From positions 2,819,876 through 2,883,875 of the forward strand of contig NZ_CP044522.1 in NCBI RefSeq assembly GCF_016495405.1: DNA of 64,000 nucleotides, in the 5' to 3' direction. Below, in pieces: positions 44,705 to 52,056 of this stretch. The first letter of the stretch is position 1; every line of letters begins with the position of its first letter. A program made the position numbers and the translations under genes. The DNA comes from Cobetia sp. cqz5-12 (lineage in GTDB: Bacteria > Pseudomonadota > Gammaproteobacteria > Pseudomonadales > Halomonadaceae). The notes below the pieces were generated by a model, which searched no databases, had not been told where the DNA came from, and saw only the letters and a list, made by a program, of their open reading frames with translations.

Positions 44705-45088
44705 TCAGCTTTCAGTGCGCTCGAGCCAGGATTCGACGGTTTCAGCACCGTGCTCTTCCTTCCACTCTTTCAGCTGCTTGTGGTTGCCACCACGCGTCTC
44801 GATGACTTCACCGGTATGCGGGTTCTTGTAGACCTTCAGCTTGCGCTTGCGACGCACGCCACCGGTCTTGCTTTCCGGTGCGGCAGCAGCCGGCGCCTGG
44901 GACGCTTTCGGGTCCAGCAGGGTGATGACATCACGAGTGGACTTGCCGTACTCGCCCATCAGCGCGTCCAGCTTGTCCTTGAATTCGAGTTCGTTCTTCA
45001 GACGGTCATCATTGCGCAGGCTTTCCAGCTGCTCTTGAAGTTTCTTGAGCTCTTGCTCTTTCTGCATGAAATCAGTCAACAGGGACAT
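44705..45088 (-). CDS. mvaT: MvaT-type H-NS-like nucleoid protein
   Basis: 127 residues. The N-terminal coiled coil (MSLLTDFMQKEQELKKLQEQ onward) and NELEFKDKLDALMGEYGKS are the MvaT/MvaU oligomerisation region. After an Ala/Lys linker, the DNA-binding end VYKNPHTGEVIETRGGNHKQ continues to LKEWK and has the AT-pincer Arg99-Gly-Gly-Asn102 with basic residues around it. MvaT coats AT-rich DNA and silences foreign genes in Pseudomonas. The ATG at 45088 has GGAG at seven to eight bases. A good promoter and a long AT-richer leader lie upstream, consistent with autoregulation, which is inference. Confidence 0.94.
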   Translation of the reverse strand: MSLLTDFMQKEQELKKLQEQLESLRNDDRLKNELEFKDKLDALMGEYGKSTRDVITLLDPKASQAPAAAAPESKTGGVRRKRKLKVYKNPHTGEVIETRGGNHKQLKEWKEEHGAETVESWLERTES

Positions 45089-45249
45089 GAGTATCTCCAG
45101 GATGTCGGGACAGACAGTTGAGTCACGAAAACACGATGCTGAAAGAGGCTCGGCGATATTCATCTGCCGTACATGTTTAACAGCGCGTTTTCATAAAGAC
45201 TTGTGCAGGACACTCGGGACAGTTAAGCGCCCACACCAGATCAAGGGCG

Positions 45250-45278
45250 ATTATAGACCGAGTCAACTGCGAGGTGAA
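45250..45278 (-). promoter_or_regulatory. mvaT promoter
   Basis: On the minus strand a perfect TATAAT (45255-45250) lies 17 bases from TTCACC (45278-45273), about 160 bases before the mvaT ATG. Confidence 0.6.
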
Positions 45279-45718
45279 GTCTTAAATAACATGTTTCCAA
45301 AGTATGCAATCTTTCCGAGCAATGCAATAGCCAGCTAAAAAACAGTACTCACTGCCCAGGCACTTCATTATCTCCTGTCACAACTGAAGACAGATCTGAC
45401 AAAAGCGTCTCTGCAACAACACGAAGACGTCTTTACCACGTCCTGATATCAGGCTTGAGGGCCCGCCATCACTAGGTCTCCAATATTCACGAGATATGCA
45501 CAATTCATGACAACACCCCATCAGGAAGTATTATGCAGCCACTTTCCCGTTGGTGTTTCGGCGTCAGATTGCAGACTTTCGGGGTAGAGCTGTGATTGCC
45601 TGCGCACCTCGAAAAGCATGCACCTGAACGAACAACAGAAGTCCATACTAAAGCAGGTGGCGAACTAATAGTGGTGCAAAATGCAACACTTTCTCCAGAA
45701 AGCGTCACTTCAAAAACA

Positions 45719-45751
45719 CCGTCAACCTGATAGAATGGTCAAGGTTGACAA
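45719..45751. promoter_or_regulatory. BirA-type biotin operator before bioA
   Basis: GTCAACC, 15 bases, then GGTTGACAA, an inverted repeat matching the BirA box form (TTGTxAACC-N15/16-GGTTxACAA). A TAGAAT hexamer (45731-45736) lies in the spacer, so bound BirA-biotinyl-AMP would cover the bioA promoter. The bioA ATG is 55 bases downstream. Confidence 0.75.
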
Positions 45752-45805
45752 AGATTGAGCTGTCATCACGCCACTCCACTCTCCCGCCACTCGCAGAGAT
45801 ACTCC

Positions 45806-47116
45806 ATGCCATTCTCCCAGATGCCGACCCGCGATACGGACTCACTTTCTCTCTGGCACCCTTATACCCAGATGCAGGACATGCCAGCACCACTGGAGGT
45901 GGTCGGTGGCACGGGAGCCCGCATGACACTGGCAGGAGGTGAGACACTGCTGGATGCGACGTGTTCCTGGTGGTGCATGATCCATGGCTACGGACACCCG
46001 CGCCTCGTCGCGGCCATTCAGCAGCAAGCGGCAGAACTCTGCCATGTGATGCTGGGCGGCATTCGCCATCGACCGGCCAAGGAGCTTGCCGAAGCGCTGG
46101 TGCGCGTCACCCCCGAGGGCCTGAATCATGTCTTCTTCTCGGATAGCGGCTCGGTGGGCATGGAAGTCGCCATGAAAATGGCAGTGCAATATCAGCAACA
46201 GCGCAAAGACCGCGATGACACGCGCGGACGGACGCGCATGCTGTCATTGATGAAGGCCTATCACGGCGATACGGCGGGCTGCATGGCAGTGTGTGACCCT
46301 GAGGAAGGCATGCATTCCTTGTTCGCCGATTTCCTGCCCAGACATCATTTCGCACCGGCGCCGACTGCCGGGTTCAGTGCCAGTCGTGACGAGGTAGCAG
46401 ACGATATCAGCGCATTGCGCGCCTGCCTGGAAACACACCAGCATGAGATAGCGGCATTGTTGATGGAGCCTCTCTTGCAGGCGGCAGGTGGTCTCAACAT
46501 GTACTCGCCCTACTATCTTGAGGCGGCACGCGAGTTATGTGATGAGTTCGGAATCGTATTGATCTTCGATGAAGTCGCGACCGGCTTCGGTCGGACCGGC
46601 AAGATGTTTGCCTGTGAACACGCCAATGTCTCTCCCGACATCATGGTGCTCTCCAAGGGACTGACGGGGGGATATCTGGGACATGCCGCCACCCTGGCCC
46701 AGAGTCATATCTTCCATGCATTTGATGGCGAGGATGCCAATAGCGCCTTCATGCACGGCCCGACCTTCATGGGCAATCCGCTGGCCTGTCGGGTAGCACT
46801 GGAAAGTCTCGCGGTATTCGAGGAAGAGAATTATCTGGGCAAGATTGCCGAGCTCAATCAATTGTTGCGCGACACCCTGCTGAACTTCTCCCATCCCGCC
46901 ATTCGCGATGTACGCGTATTGGGTGCCACGGCGGTGATAGAAGTACACGATGCCAGCAGTCTGGCAGGCGCTCAGGCCCATGCCCGTGAACTGGGTGTCT
47001 GGTTACGTCCCTTCGGTCGCTGGCTCTATACCATGCCGGCCTATATCACCTCGCCACAGGACTTGCGCCAGATCACTCATGCGATGACCAGCTACTTCGA
47101 GACTCTGGAACAGTGA
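45806..47116 (+). CDS. bioA: Adenosylmethionine-8-amino-7-oxononanoate aminotransferase
   Basis: 436 residues. BioA transfers an amino group from S-adenosylmethionine to 8-amino-7-oxononanoate, giving diaminopelargonate in biotin synthesis. It is a class III PLP enzyme. LWHPYTQM, the substrate-binding SWWCMIHGYGHP, HVMLGGIRH, FSDSGSVGMEVAMKMA, FDEVATGFGRTGK and the PLP Lys284 in LSKGLTGGYLG all match E. coli BioA. The start is set at MPFSQMPTR, with MPTRD five codons on as an alternative. The gene stands alone, with the rest of the bio genes outside the window, yet keeps a biotin operator. Confidence 0.94.
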   Translation: MPFSQMPTRDTDSLSLWHPYTQMQDMPAPLEVVGGTGARMTLAGGETLLDATCSWWCMIHGYGHPRLVAAIQQQAAELCHVMLGGIRHRPAKELAEALVRVTPEGLNHVFFSDSGSVGMEVAMKMAVQYQQQRKDRDDTRGRTRMLSLMKAYHGDTAGCMAVCDPEEGMHSLFADFLPRHHFAPAPTAGFSASRDEVADDISALRACLETHQHEIAALLMEPLLQAAGGLNMYSPYYLEAARELCDEFGIVLIFDEVATGFGRTGKMFACEHANVSPDIMVLSKGLTGGYLGHAATLAQSHIFHAFDGEDANSAFMHGPTFMGNPLACRVALESLAVFEEENYLGKIAELNQLLRDTLLNFSHPAIRDVRVLGATAVIEVHDASSLAGAQAHARELGVWLRPFGRWLYTMPAYITSPQDLRQITHAMTSYFETLEQ

Positions 47117-47133
47117 TGCACTGATACACAACA

Positions 47134-47240
47134 TGACTGCCCCTGGCGATGCTCATCAAAGGCGATTGCCATCAGAGGCAAGCGCCATCAGGGGCAGTCA
47201 CTCTCGAGCGCCACCAGTCTCGAGAGCCGTCACCATGAGA
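47134..47240. repeat. 16-bp tandem repeats within a long hairpin
   Basis: Six degenerate 16-bp units (47145-47240) start shortly after the bioA stop. The arms tgactgcccctg and caggggcagtca (47134-47145/47189-47200) and ctctcgag/ctcgagag (47201-47226) form inverted repeats. They probably act as terminator structure for the converging bioA and yrbL. Confidence 0.7.
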
Positions 47241-47245
47241 GGCAT

Positions 47246-47863
47246 TCACCCCCACAGACGGGCTTCGAGTGCCTGATACTCCTCTGGCGAGAGCTGGCCG
47301 CCCTTGACCAGTTTCCTGAGGAAGTGACGATAGCGACGCGCGACCTTGCGCCGTGCCAGCCAGGCGACGCTGGTCGCCAGCGGAATGAAGTCAGGGTTCG
47401 AGATACCGTCGATCAGCCACAATCTGGGCGGCTGGTCGTCGCTGAACTGGACCACGATATTGCGATCATTGAGATCAGACGGAATCAACCAGCGTTTCTC
47501 GAGATAGCGATAGAGATTGGCCAGCTCGCTCACCAGCACCTCGGCGCTCAGGCGCTCGGGAGTCTCGAGATGCACCTCGCGCAGTCGACGTGACGTGGAA
47601 CCGTCACTGTCGAGAATCAGATCGAAGACCAACCCGAGCCCCTCGGCGGTGGCGACACTGCCATGGTAGGCAGGTACATAGGACCAGTCGCGCATGCCAC
47701 GTCTGACCAGGCCCTCGAAATAGCGTTGCTCGCGTTCATTCTGGCGGCTGCCCTTGTCAGGGTAACGCGGAACCTTGATGCAGCGATGGGGGTCGTTCGG
47801 GTCCTGATAGACACGCCGATCATTTCCCATGCCGATGACGCGGGCATTCTCCAGCTCCAGCAT
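47246..47863 (-). CDS. yrbL: YrbL family protein
   Basis: 205 residues of the YrbL (PhoP-regulated) family, a protein-kinase-like fold. Residues resembling a kinase catalytic loop are present: IPSDLNDRNIVVQF followed by LWLIDGISN, like HxDxxxxN and DFG. The N-terminal YQDPNDPHRCIKVPR contains the Lys expected to bind phosphates. Whether it phosphorylates anything is unknown. I chose the ATG at 47863 (GGAG at six bases); the GTG at 47869 overlaps that site. It converges on bioA and is divergent from the antiporter gene. Confidence 0.85.
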   Translation of the reverse strand: MLELENARVIGMGNDRRVYQDPNDPHRCIKVPRYPDKGSRQNEREQRYFEGLVRRGMRDWSYVPAYHGSVATAEGLGLVFDLILDSDGSTSRRLREVHLETPERLSAEVLVSELANLYRYLEKRWLIPSDLNDRNIVVQFSDDQPPRLWLIDGISNPDFIPLATSVAWLARRKVARRYRHFLRKLVKGGQLSPEEYQALEARLWG

Positions 47864-48193
47864 GCGCACTCCTGTTGAATAACGCCTGCGACTGCAGCCG
47901 CCGGGCAGCGTGGCATTCTACAAAAAGCCGTCATTGCACGCCAACTTGTGCCATCTGGCAGCGCCCACGTTCATCGGCCATTCAGCTTGCGCTGCCCTTC
48001 TGGTAAGATAATGCGCCGTTTTTGACGGCATTCAGGAGGAAGCCGCAGGAACACTGCGACAGCAAGGCATTCGTCACGAATGTACATGTCATGCGAGGCA
48101 TTGCCCCGGGATCGGGTGGCCACGCTCCCACAGTTCGCCCGCTCTGTCCGCAACACTCCCAAAGCTGGCACAACCCCACATAGAGGTACTCGC
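47864..48193. other. 330-base divergent region before the antiporter
   Basis: It holds a candidate extended -10 promoter at 48001-48009 and then a leader of about 180 bases, unusually long, with an aggaggaa at about 48031-48040 not followed by a gene start. No RNA motif could be confirmed by eye. Confidence 0.45.
48001..48009 (+). promoter_or_regulatory. Extended -10 element for the antiporter gene
   Basis: tggtaagat fits TGnTATAAT with two mismatches in the hexamer. A weak ttcagc lies 17 bases upstream at 47981. Confidence 0.35.
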
Positions 48194-49540
48194 ATGAATG
48201 CGGTAATTCTGGCCGTCCTGGTCATGGTCGGCCTGTCGTTGGCTCGCGTCTCGGTCGTCTTCGCGCTGGTCGCCGGCGCCTTGGTCGGCGGTCTGTTCAG
48301 CGGCCTGTCTCTGACTGATACGCTCGGCGCCTTCAATGACGGTGTCGGCGGCGGCGCCAAGGTCGCGCTGGCCTACGCCACCCTCGGTGCCTTCGCCGTC
48401 GCCCTGTCTCGCTCCGGTTTGCCGGACCTGCTCGCCGCACGCCTGATCGGCCTGCTCAATGGCGAAAGCACACCGCGCCGCCAGACGGCCATCAAGTACG
48501 GCCTGCTGGGCAGCGTGACCCTGGTCGCGATTTCCTCCCAGAACCTGATTCCGGTCCACATCGCCTTCATCCCGATCCTGATTCCGCCGCTGTTGGTCGC
48601 CATGAACCGCCTGCGCCTGGATCGTCGCGCCGTGGCCTGTGCACTGACCTTCGGCCTGACCGCGCCCTACATGCTGCTGCCGGTCGGTTTCGGCTCCATC
48701 TTCCTCAACGACATCCTGCTGGCCAACATCAATGATGCCGGCCAGTCGCTCGGTCTGGACGTGACCCGTGGCATGGTGCCGATGGCGATGGCGATTCCGG
48801 TCGGCGGCATGTTCCTCGGCCTGCTGACGGCGCTGTTCGTCTCCTACCGCAAGCCGCGTGACTACGCGACCCGCGAGATCAAGTCCAGCAACGTGCCGCA
48901 CCACACGCCCATGCACACGCCGTCCAAGAGCGGCCTGATCATGGCAGGCGTCGCCATCATCGCCGCCCTCGGCATTCAGCTGTATTCCGGCTCCATGATT
49001 CTCGGCGGCCTGGTCGGCTTCGCCATCCTCTCGCTGGGTGGCCTGTTCAAGTGGAACGAAGCGGATGACCTCTTCACCTCCGGCATGCGCATGATGGCAC
49101 TGATCGGCTTCATCATGATCTCGGCGGCTGGTTTCGCTTCCGTGATGAAGGCCACCGGCGACATCCAGACCCTGGTCGACGCCTCCTTCCATATCATCGG
49201 TGACAACAAGCCGCTGGCCGCACTGGTCATGCTGATGGTCGGCCTGTTCATCACTCTGGGCATCGGCTCCAGCTTCTCGACCATTCCGATCATTGCCGCC
49301 ATCTACGTGCCGCTGGCGCTGCAATTCGGCTTCTCGCCGCTGGCCACCGTCGCGCTGATCGGCACCGCCGCCGCGCTGGGAGATGCCGGCTCACCGGCCT
49401 CTGATTCGACCCTCGGCCCGACTTCCGGCCTGAATGTCGATCAGCAGCACGACCATATCTGGGACAGCGTGGTGCCGACCTTCATCCACTACAACATCCC
49501 GCTGATCGTATTCGGCTGGGTGGCCGCGATGACGCTGTAA
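48194..49540 (+). CDS. NhaC/YuiF-like Na+/H+ antiporter family transporter
   Basis: 448 residues with about 11 membrane helices. It has the N-terminal Na_H_antiport_2 module ([37 protein letters not shown]) and an NhaC-like C-terminal half ([36 protein letters not shown] split by the conserved [11 protein letters not shown]). Annotated relatives are called Na+/H+ antiporters, but Bacillus YuiF has been linked to histidine uptake, so the substrate is uncertain. In a salt-loving organism sodium export is plausible. The ATG at 48194 follows GAGG at about six bases. Confidence 0.85.
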   Translation: MNAVILAVLVMVGLSLARVSVVFALVAGALVGGLFSGLSLTDTLGAFNDGVGGGAKVALAYATLGAFAVALSRSGLPDLLAARLIGLLNGESTPRRQTAIKYGLLGSVTLVAISSQNLIPVHIAFIPILIPPLLVAMNRLRLDRRAVACALTFGLTAPYMLLPVGFGSIFLNDILLANINDAGQSLGLDVTRGMVPMAMAIPVGGMFLGLLTALFVSYRKPRDYATREIKSSNVPHHTPMHTPSKSGLIMAGVAIIAALGIQLYSGSMILGGLVGFAILSLGGLFKWNEADDLFTSGMRMMALIGFIMISAAGFASVMKATGDIQTLVDASFHIIGDNKPLAALVMLMVGLFITLGIGSSFSTIPIIAAIYVPLALQFGFSPLATVALIGTAAALGDAGSPASDSTLGPTSGLNVDQQHDHIWDSVVPTFIHYNIPLIVFGWVAAMTL

Positions 49541-49587
49541 CCCCCCCTGAGCAAAAGCCTCGCGCCCAAGCGAGATGCCAGACGTGC

Positions 49588-49628
49588 CAACGCCCGACAG
49601 CGAGGACCTTCCTCACTGTCGGGCGTTG
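49588..49628 (+). terminator. Antiporter gene terminator
   Basis: Arms caacgcccgacag/ctgtcgggcgttg (13 bp) plus an inner gagga/tcctc, followed by tcgttatt. Confidence 0.7.
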
Positions 49629-49668
49629 TCGTTATTGAGCCTGCTCAGGCCCAATAAATGGGCACAGT

Positions 49669-49688
49669 TACTGGACAGCCATCCAGTC
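49669..49688 (+). promoter_or_regulatory. LexA-type SOS box before dinB
   Basis: tactggacagccatccagtc fits CTG-N10-CAG with flanking ta/tc, 18 bases upstream of the dinB ATG and just before a tagcat hexamer. The central bases are less AT-rich than consensus. Confidence 0.6.
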
Positions 49689-49706
49689 TTTTAGCATGAT
49701 GCGCGC

Positions 49707-50765
49707 ATGCGCAAGATCCTCCACGCCGACTGCGATTGCTTCTATGCCGCCGTCGAGATGCTCCGCCATCCCGAGTGGCGCGACGTGCCCATCGCCATCG
49801 GCGGCCGTACCGAGCAACGCGGTGTCATCGCCACCTGCAACTATCCCGCGCGTGCCTTCGGCGTACGCTCGGCGATGTCGACTGCCCGCGCGCTGCGCCT
49901 TTGCCCACAGCTGATTCTGGTGCCACCGGACTTCGAGCGCTACCGCGCCGTCTCCGCCGAGATCCAGGCACTCTTCCATGAACTGACGCCCTTGGTGGAG
50001 CCCCTCTCGCTGGATGAAGCCTATCTGGATGTCAGCGCCGTGACTGACTTTCAGGGCAGCGCCACCTGGATGGCGCGCTGGCTGAAGGAGGAGGCGCTCA
50101 AGCGCACCGGCATCACACTCTCCCTTGGCGTGGCCGCCAACAAGTTTCTGGCCAAGATCGCCAGTGACTGGGAAAAGCCCGACGGCCTGACGGTGATCAC
50201 GCCCGAGACCAGCGACGCCTTCATCCGCCAGCTGCCGGTAGGCAAGCTGCACGGGGTCGGCCCGGCGACGCTGGCGCGCCTGACACGCCTGGGCATCACC
50301 ACCTGCGAGGACATGCGTGGCACGCCGTTGACGACACTGGCCGAACACTTCGGCAAGTTCGGCACCCGCCTGCACGAACTGGCGCACGGCATCGATGAGC
50401 GACCGGTACGTGTCGAACGCGAGCGCAAGTCGATCAGTGTCGAACACACCTTCGATCACGACCTGCCTGACCTGCCGGCTTGTCTCGAGCGCCTGCCTAC
50501 CCTGCTCGAACGCCTGACCAGCCGACACGCCCGCCATGACCAGCCGGTGCTGGCCAAACAGTTCGTCAAGATCCGCTTCAACAACTTCGAGAGCACCACG
50601 CTGGAAAGCCTGCTCCCCGCCTCGACCACCACGCTGCCAAGCGCCAACAGCTTCGCCCTTTTGATGGAGCAAGCCTGGCAACGCGGCCACCGCCCTGTCC
50701 GCCTGCTGGGTGTCGGCGTGCGCCTCAAGGCCCGCGAGGACGCCCAGCAGCTGGGATTGTTCTAG
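49707..50765 (+). CDS. dinB: DNA polymerase IV
   Basis: 352 residues (E. coli 351). A Y-family translesion polymerase. The catalytic Asp8 is in MRKILHADCD and the second acidic pair in SLDEAYLDVS. Tyr13 is at the steric-gate position. GVAANKFLAKIASDWEKPDG, the helix-hairpin-helix LHGVGPATLARLTRLGI and the little-finger domain follow. The C-terminus QLGLF is a sliding-clamp-binding motif. The upstream LexA-type box suggests SOS control. A terminator shared with purU follows. Confidence 0.95.
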   Translation: MRKILHADCDCFYAAVEMLRHPEWRDVPIAIGGRTEQRGVIATCNYPARAFGVRSAMSTARALRLCPQLILVPPDFERYRAVSAEIQALFHELTPLVEPLSLDEAYLDVSAVTDFQGSATWMARWLKEEALKRTGITLSLGVAANKFLAKIASDWEKPDGLTVITPETSDAFIRQLPVGKLHGVGPATLARLTRLGITTCEDMRGTPLTTLAEHFGKFGTRLHELAHGIDERPVRVERERKSISVEHTFDHDLPDLPACLERLPTLLERLTSRHARHDQPVLAKQFVKIRFNNFESTTLESLLPASTTTLPSANSFALLMEQAWQRGHRPVRLLGVGVRLKAREDAQQLGLF

Positions 50766-50799
50766 CTCGCACCAGTCGCTCCCCCATCCCAAAACAACA

Positions 50800-50828
50800 A
50801 AGCCGGCACCTGAAACAGGTACCGGCTT
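50800..50828. terminator. dinB/purU bidirectional terminator
   Basis: A 13-bp stem aagccggcacctg/caggtaccggctt with one mismatch and an aaa loop, between converging genes. Confidence 0.75.
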
Positions 50829-50880
50829 CTTCGTCATGACCTCAGGTCGATGACAGACTCATGCGTTGAGCAAGCGAGGC

Positions 50881-51735
50881 TCAGGCGAAGACGATGGTCT
50901 TGTTGCCGTGGATCAGCACGCGATCCTGCAGGTGCCAACGCAGCCCGCGCGCCAGCACTTTCTGCTCGACATCCCGGCCGATGCGCACCAGTTCCTCGGC
51001 GGTATGGCAGTGAGTGACGCGATGGATGTCCTGCTCGATGATCGGGCCGGCATCCAGCTCTTCGGTCACATAATGGCAGGTCGCCCCGATCAGCTTGACC
51101 CCACGTCCGAAGGCCTGGTGATACGGCTTGGCGCCTACGAAGGAAGGCAGGAAGCTGTGATGGATATTGATCAGGCGACCGGCATAGCGCTCACATAGGC
51201 TCGGCGGAATAATCTGCATGTAGCGCGCCAGCACGATGCAATCGGCCCGGGATTCTTCCACCAGACGCTCGACCTCGGCAAAGGCCGGGGCCTTGTCATT
51301 CTTGTCGACCGGCACGTGATGGAACGGAATGCCGTGCCATTCCACCAGCGAGCGCATGTCATCGTGGTTGGAAATGACGCAGGGGATCTCGCAATCCAGA
51401 TCACCGGACTGCCAGCGATGCAGCAGGTCCACCAGGCAATGGGAGTCTTTGGAAACCATCAACACGACACGCTTCTTGGCAGCGGTGTCATGCACGCGCC
51501 ACTGCATGCCGAACTCTTCGCCGATCGGGGCGAAGCGCTTGCCGAGCTCATCGGCGCTCAGGCCGATGGTTTCGGGGTTGATCTCATAGCGCATGAAGAA
51601 ACGACCGGCGCCAAGATCAGAATGCTGATTGGCTTCGGTGATCCACCCGCCCTGCTCGGCGATGAAAGTGGAAACTCGGGCGACAATTCCGACCTGATCA
51701 GGGCAGGACACCACCAGGCGATAGGCGTGAGACAT
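50881..51735 (-). CDS. purU: Formyltetrahydrofolate deformylase
   Basis: 284 residues. PurU hydrolyses 10-formyl-tetrahydrofolate to formate and tetrahydrofolate, balancing one-carbon pools and supplying formate for PurT. An N-terminal ACT domain (YRLVVSCPDQVGIVARVS) senses glycine/methionine in E. coli. The formyltransferase-like domain has NIHHSFLPSFVGAKPYHQA and TEELDAGPIIEQD with the catalytic Asn, His and Asp. Start codons at 51735 (MSHAY) and 51750 are both possible; neither has a good binding site and I chose the one that fits the family. It complements purN, which uses the same cofactor. Confidence 0.94.
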   Translation of the reverse strand: MSHAYRLVVSCPDQVGIVARVSTFIAEQGGWITEANQHSDLGAGRFFMRYEINPETIGLSADELGKRFAPIGEEFGMQWRVHDTAAKKRVVLMVSKDSHCLVDLLHRWQSGDLDCEIPCVISNHDDMRSLVEWHGIPFHHVPVDKNDKAPAFAEVERLVEESRADCIVLARYMQIIPPSLCERYAGRLINIHHSFLPSFVGAKPYHQAFGRGVKLIGATCHYVTEELDAGPIIEQDIHRVTHCHTAEELVRIGRDVEQKVLARGLRWHLQDRVLIHGNKTIVFA

Positions 51736-52056
51736 CGTAAGTTCAACCATTGTGATAGCGGGAATGATGTTCAGCCGGCGAAGCGCCGGCCTGCGCGAGG
51801 AATCATGACACCGCCCGTAAGCAGCCCCTCGGCAAAGGTGGGCTATTGTAGCTGATCACGCGACCTGAAACAGTGCTGAGCCCCGATTCTGTCCATATGG
51901 TCAATACGACATTGCGATGAGCGGCCATCACGCCAGCCCACCTCAAGGCGTCACGCGGACGGCTGGACCGCCACCGAATCAGCTCGACCGGACAACAGCG
52001 CCATTTGTGGCGCTTCGCGGGATTCCCGTATAGTTGAGCCACATTTTATAGATGGC
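51736..52056. other. Divergent purU / RNase J region
   Basis: 321 bases with a candidate promoter for the right-hand gene at 52005-52034. Nothing else is identified. Confidence 0.45.
52005..52034 (+). promoter_or_regulatory. Candidate promoter of the RNase J-like gene
   Basis: ttgtgg, 18 bases, tatagt, about 23 bases before the start codon. Confidence 0.4.

Larger units (their letters stand above)
45089..45805. other. 717-base divergent mvaT / bioA region
   Basis: AT-richer than its surroundings. It contains the mvaT promoter (45250-45278) and the bioA operator (45719-45751). About 430 bases between them hold nothing I can assign; a 67-residue minus-strand frame at 45505-45708 lacks support. 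Confidence 0.55.

Noticed and set aside
45505..45708. A 67-codon minus-strand frame between mvaT and bioA
   Set aside because: It lies in an AT-richer regulatory region and lacks a binding site and family resemblance.
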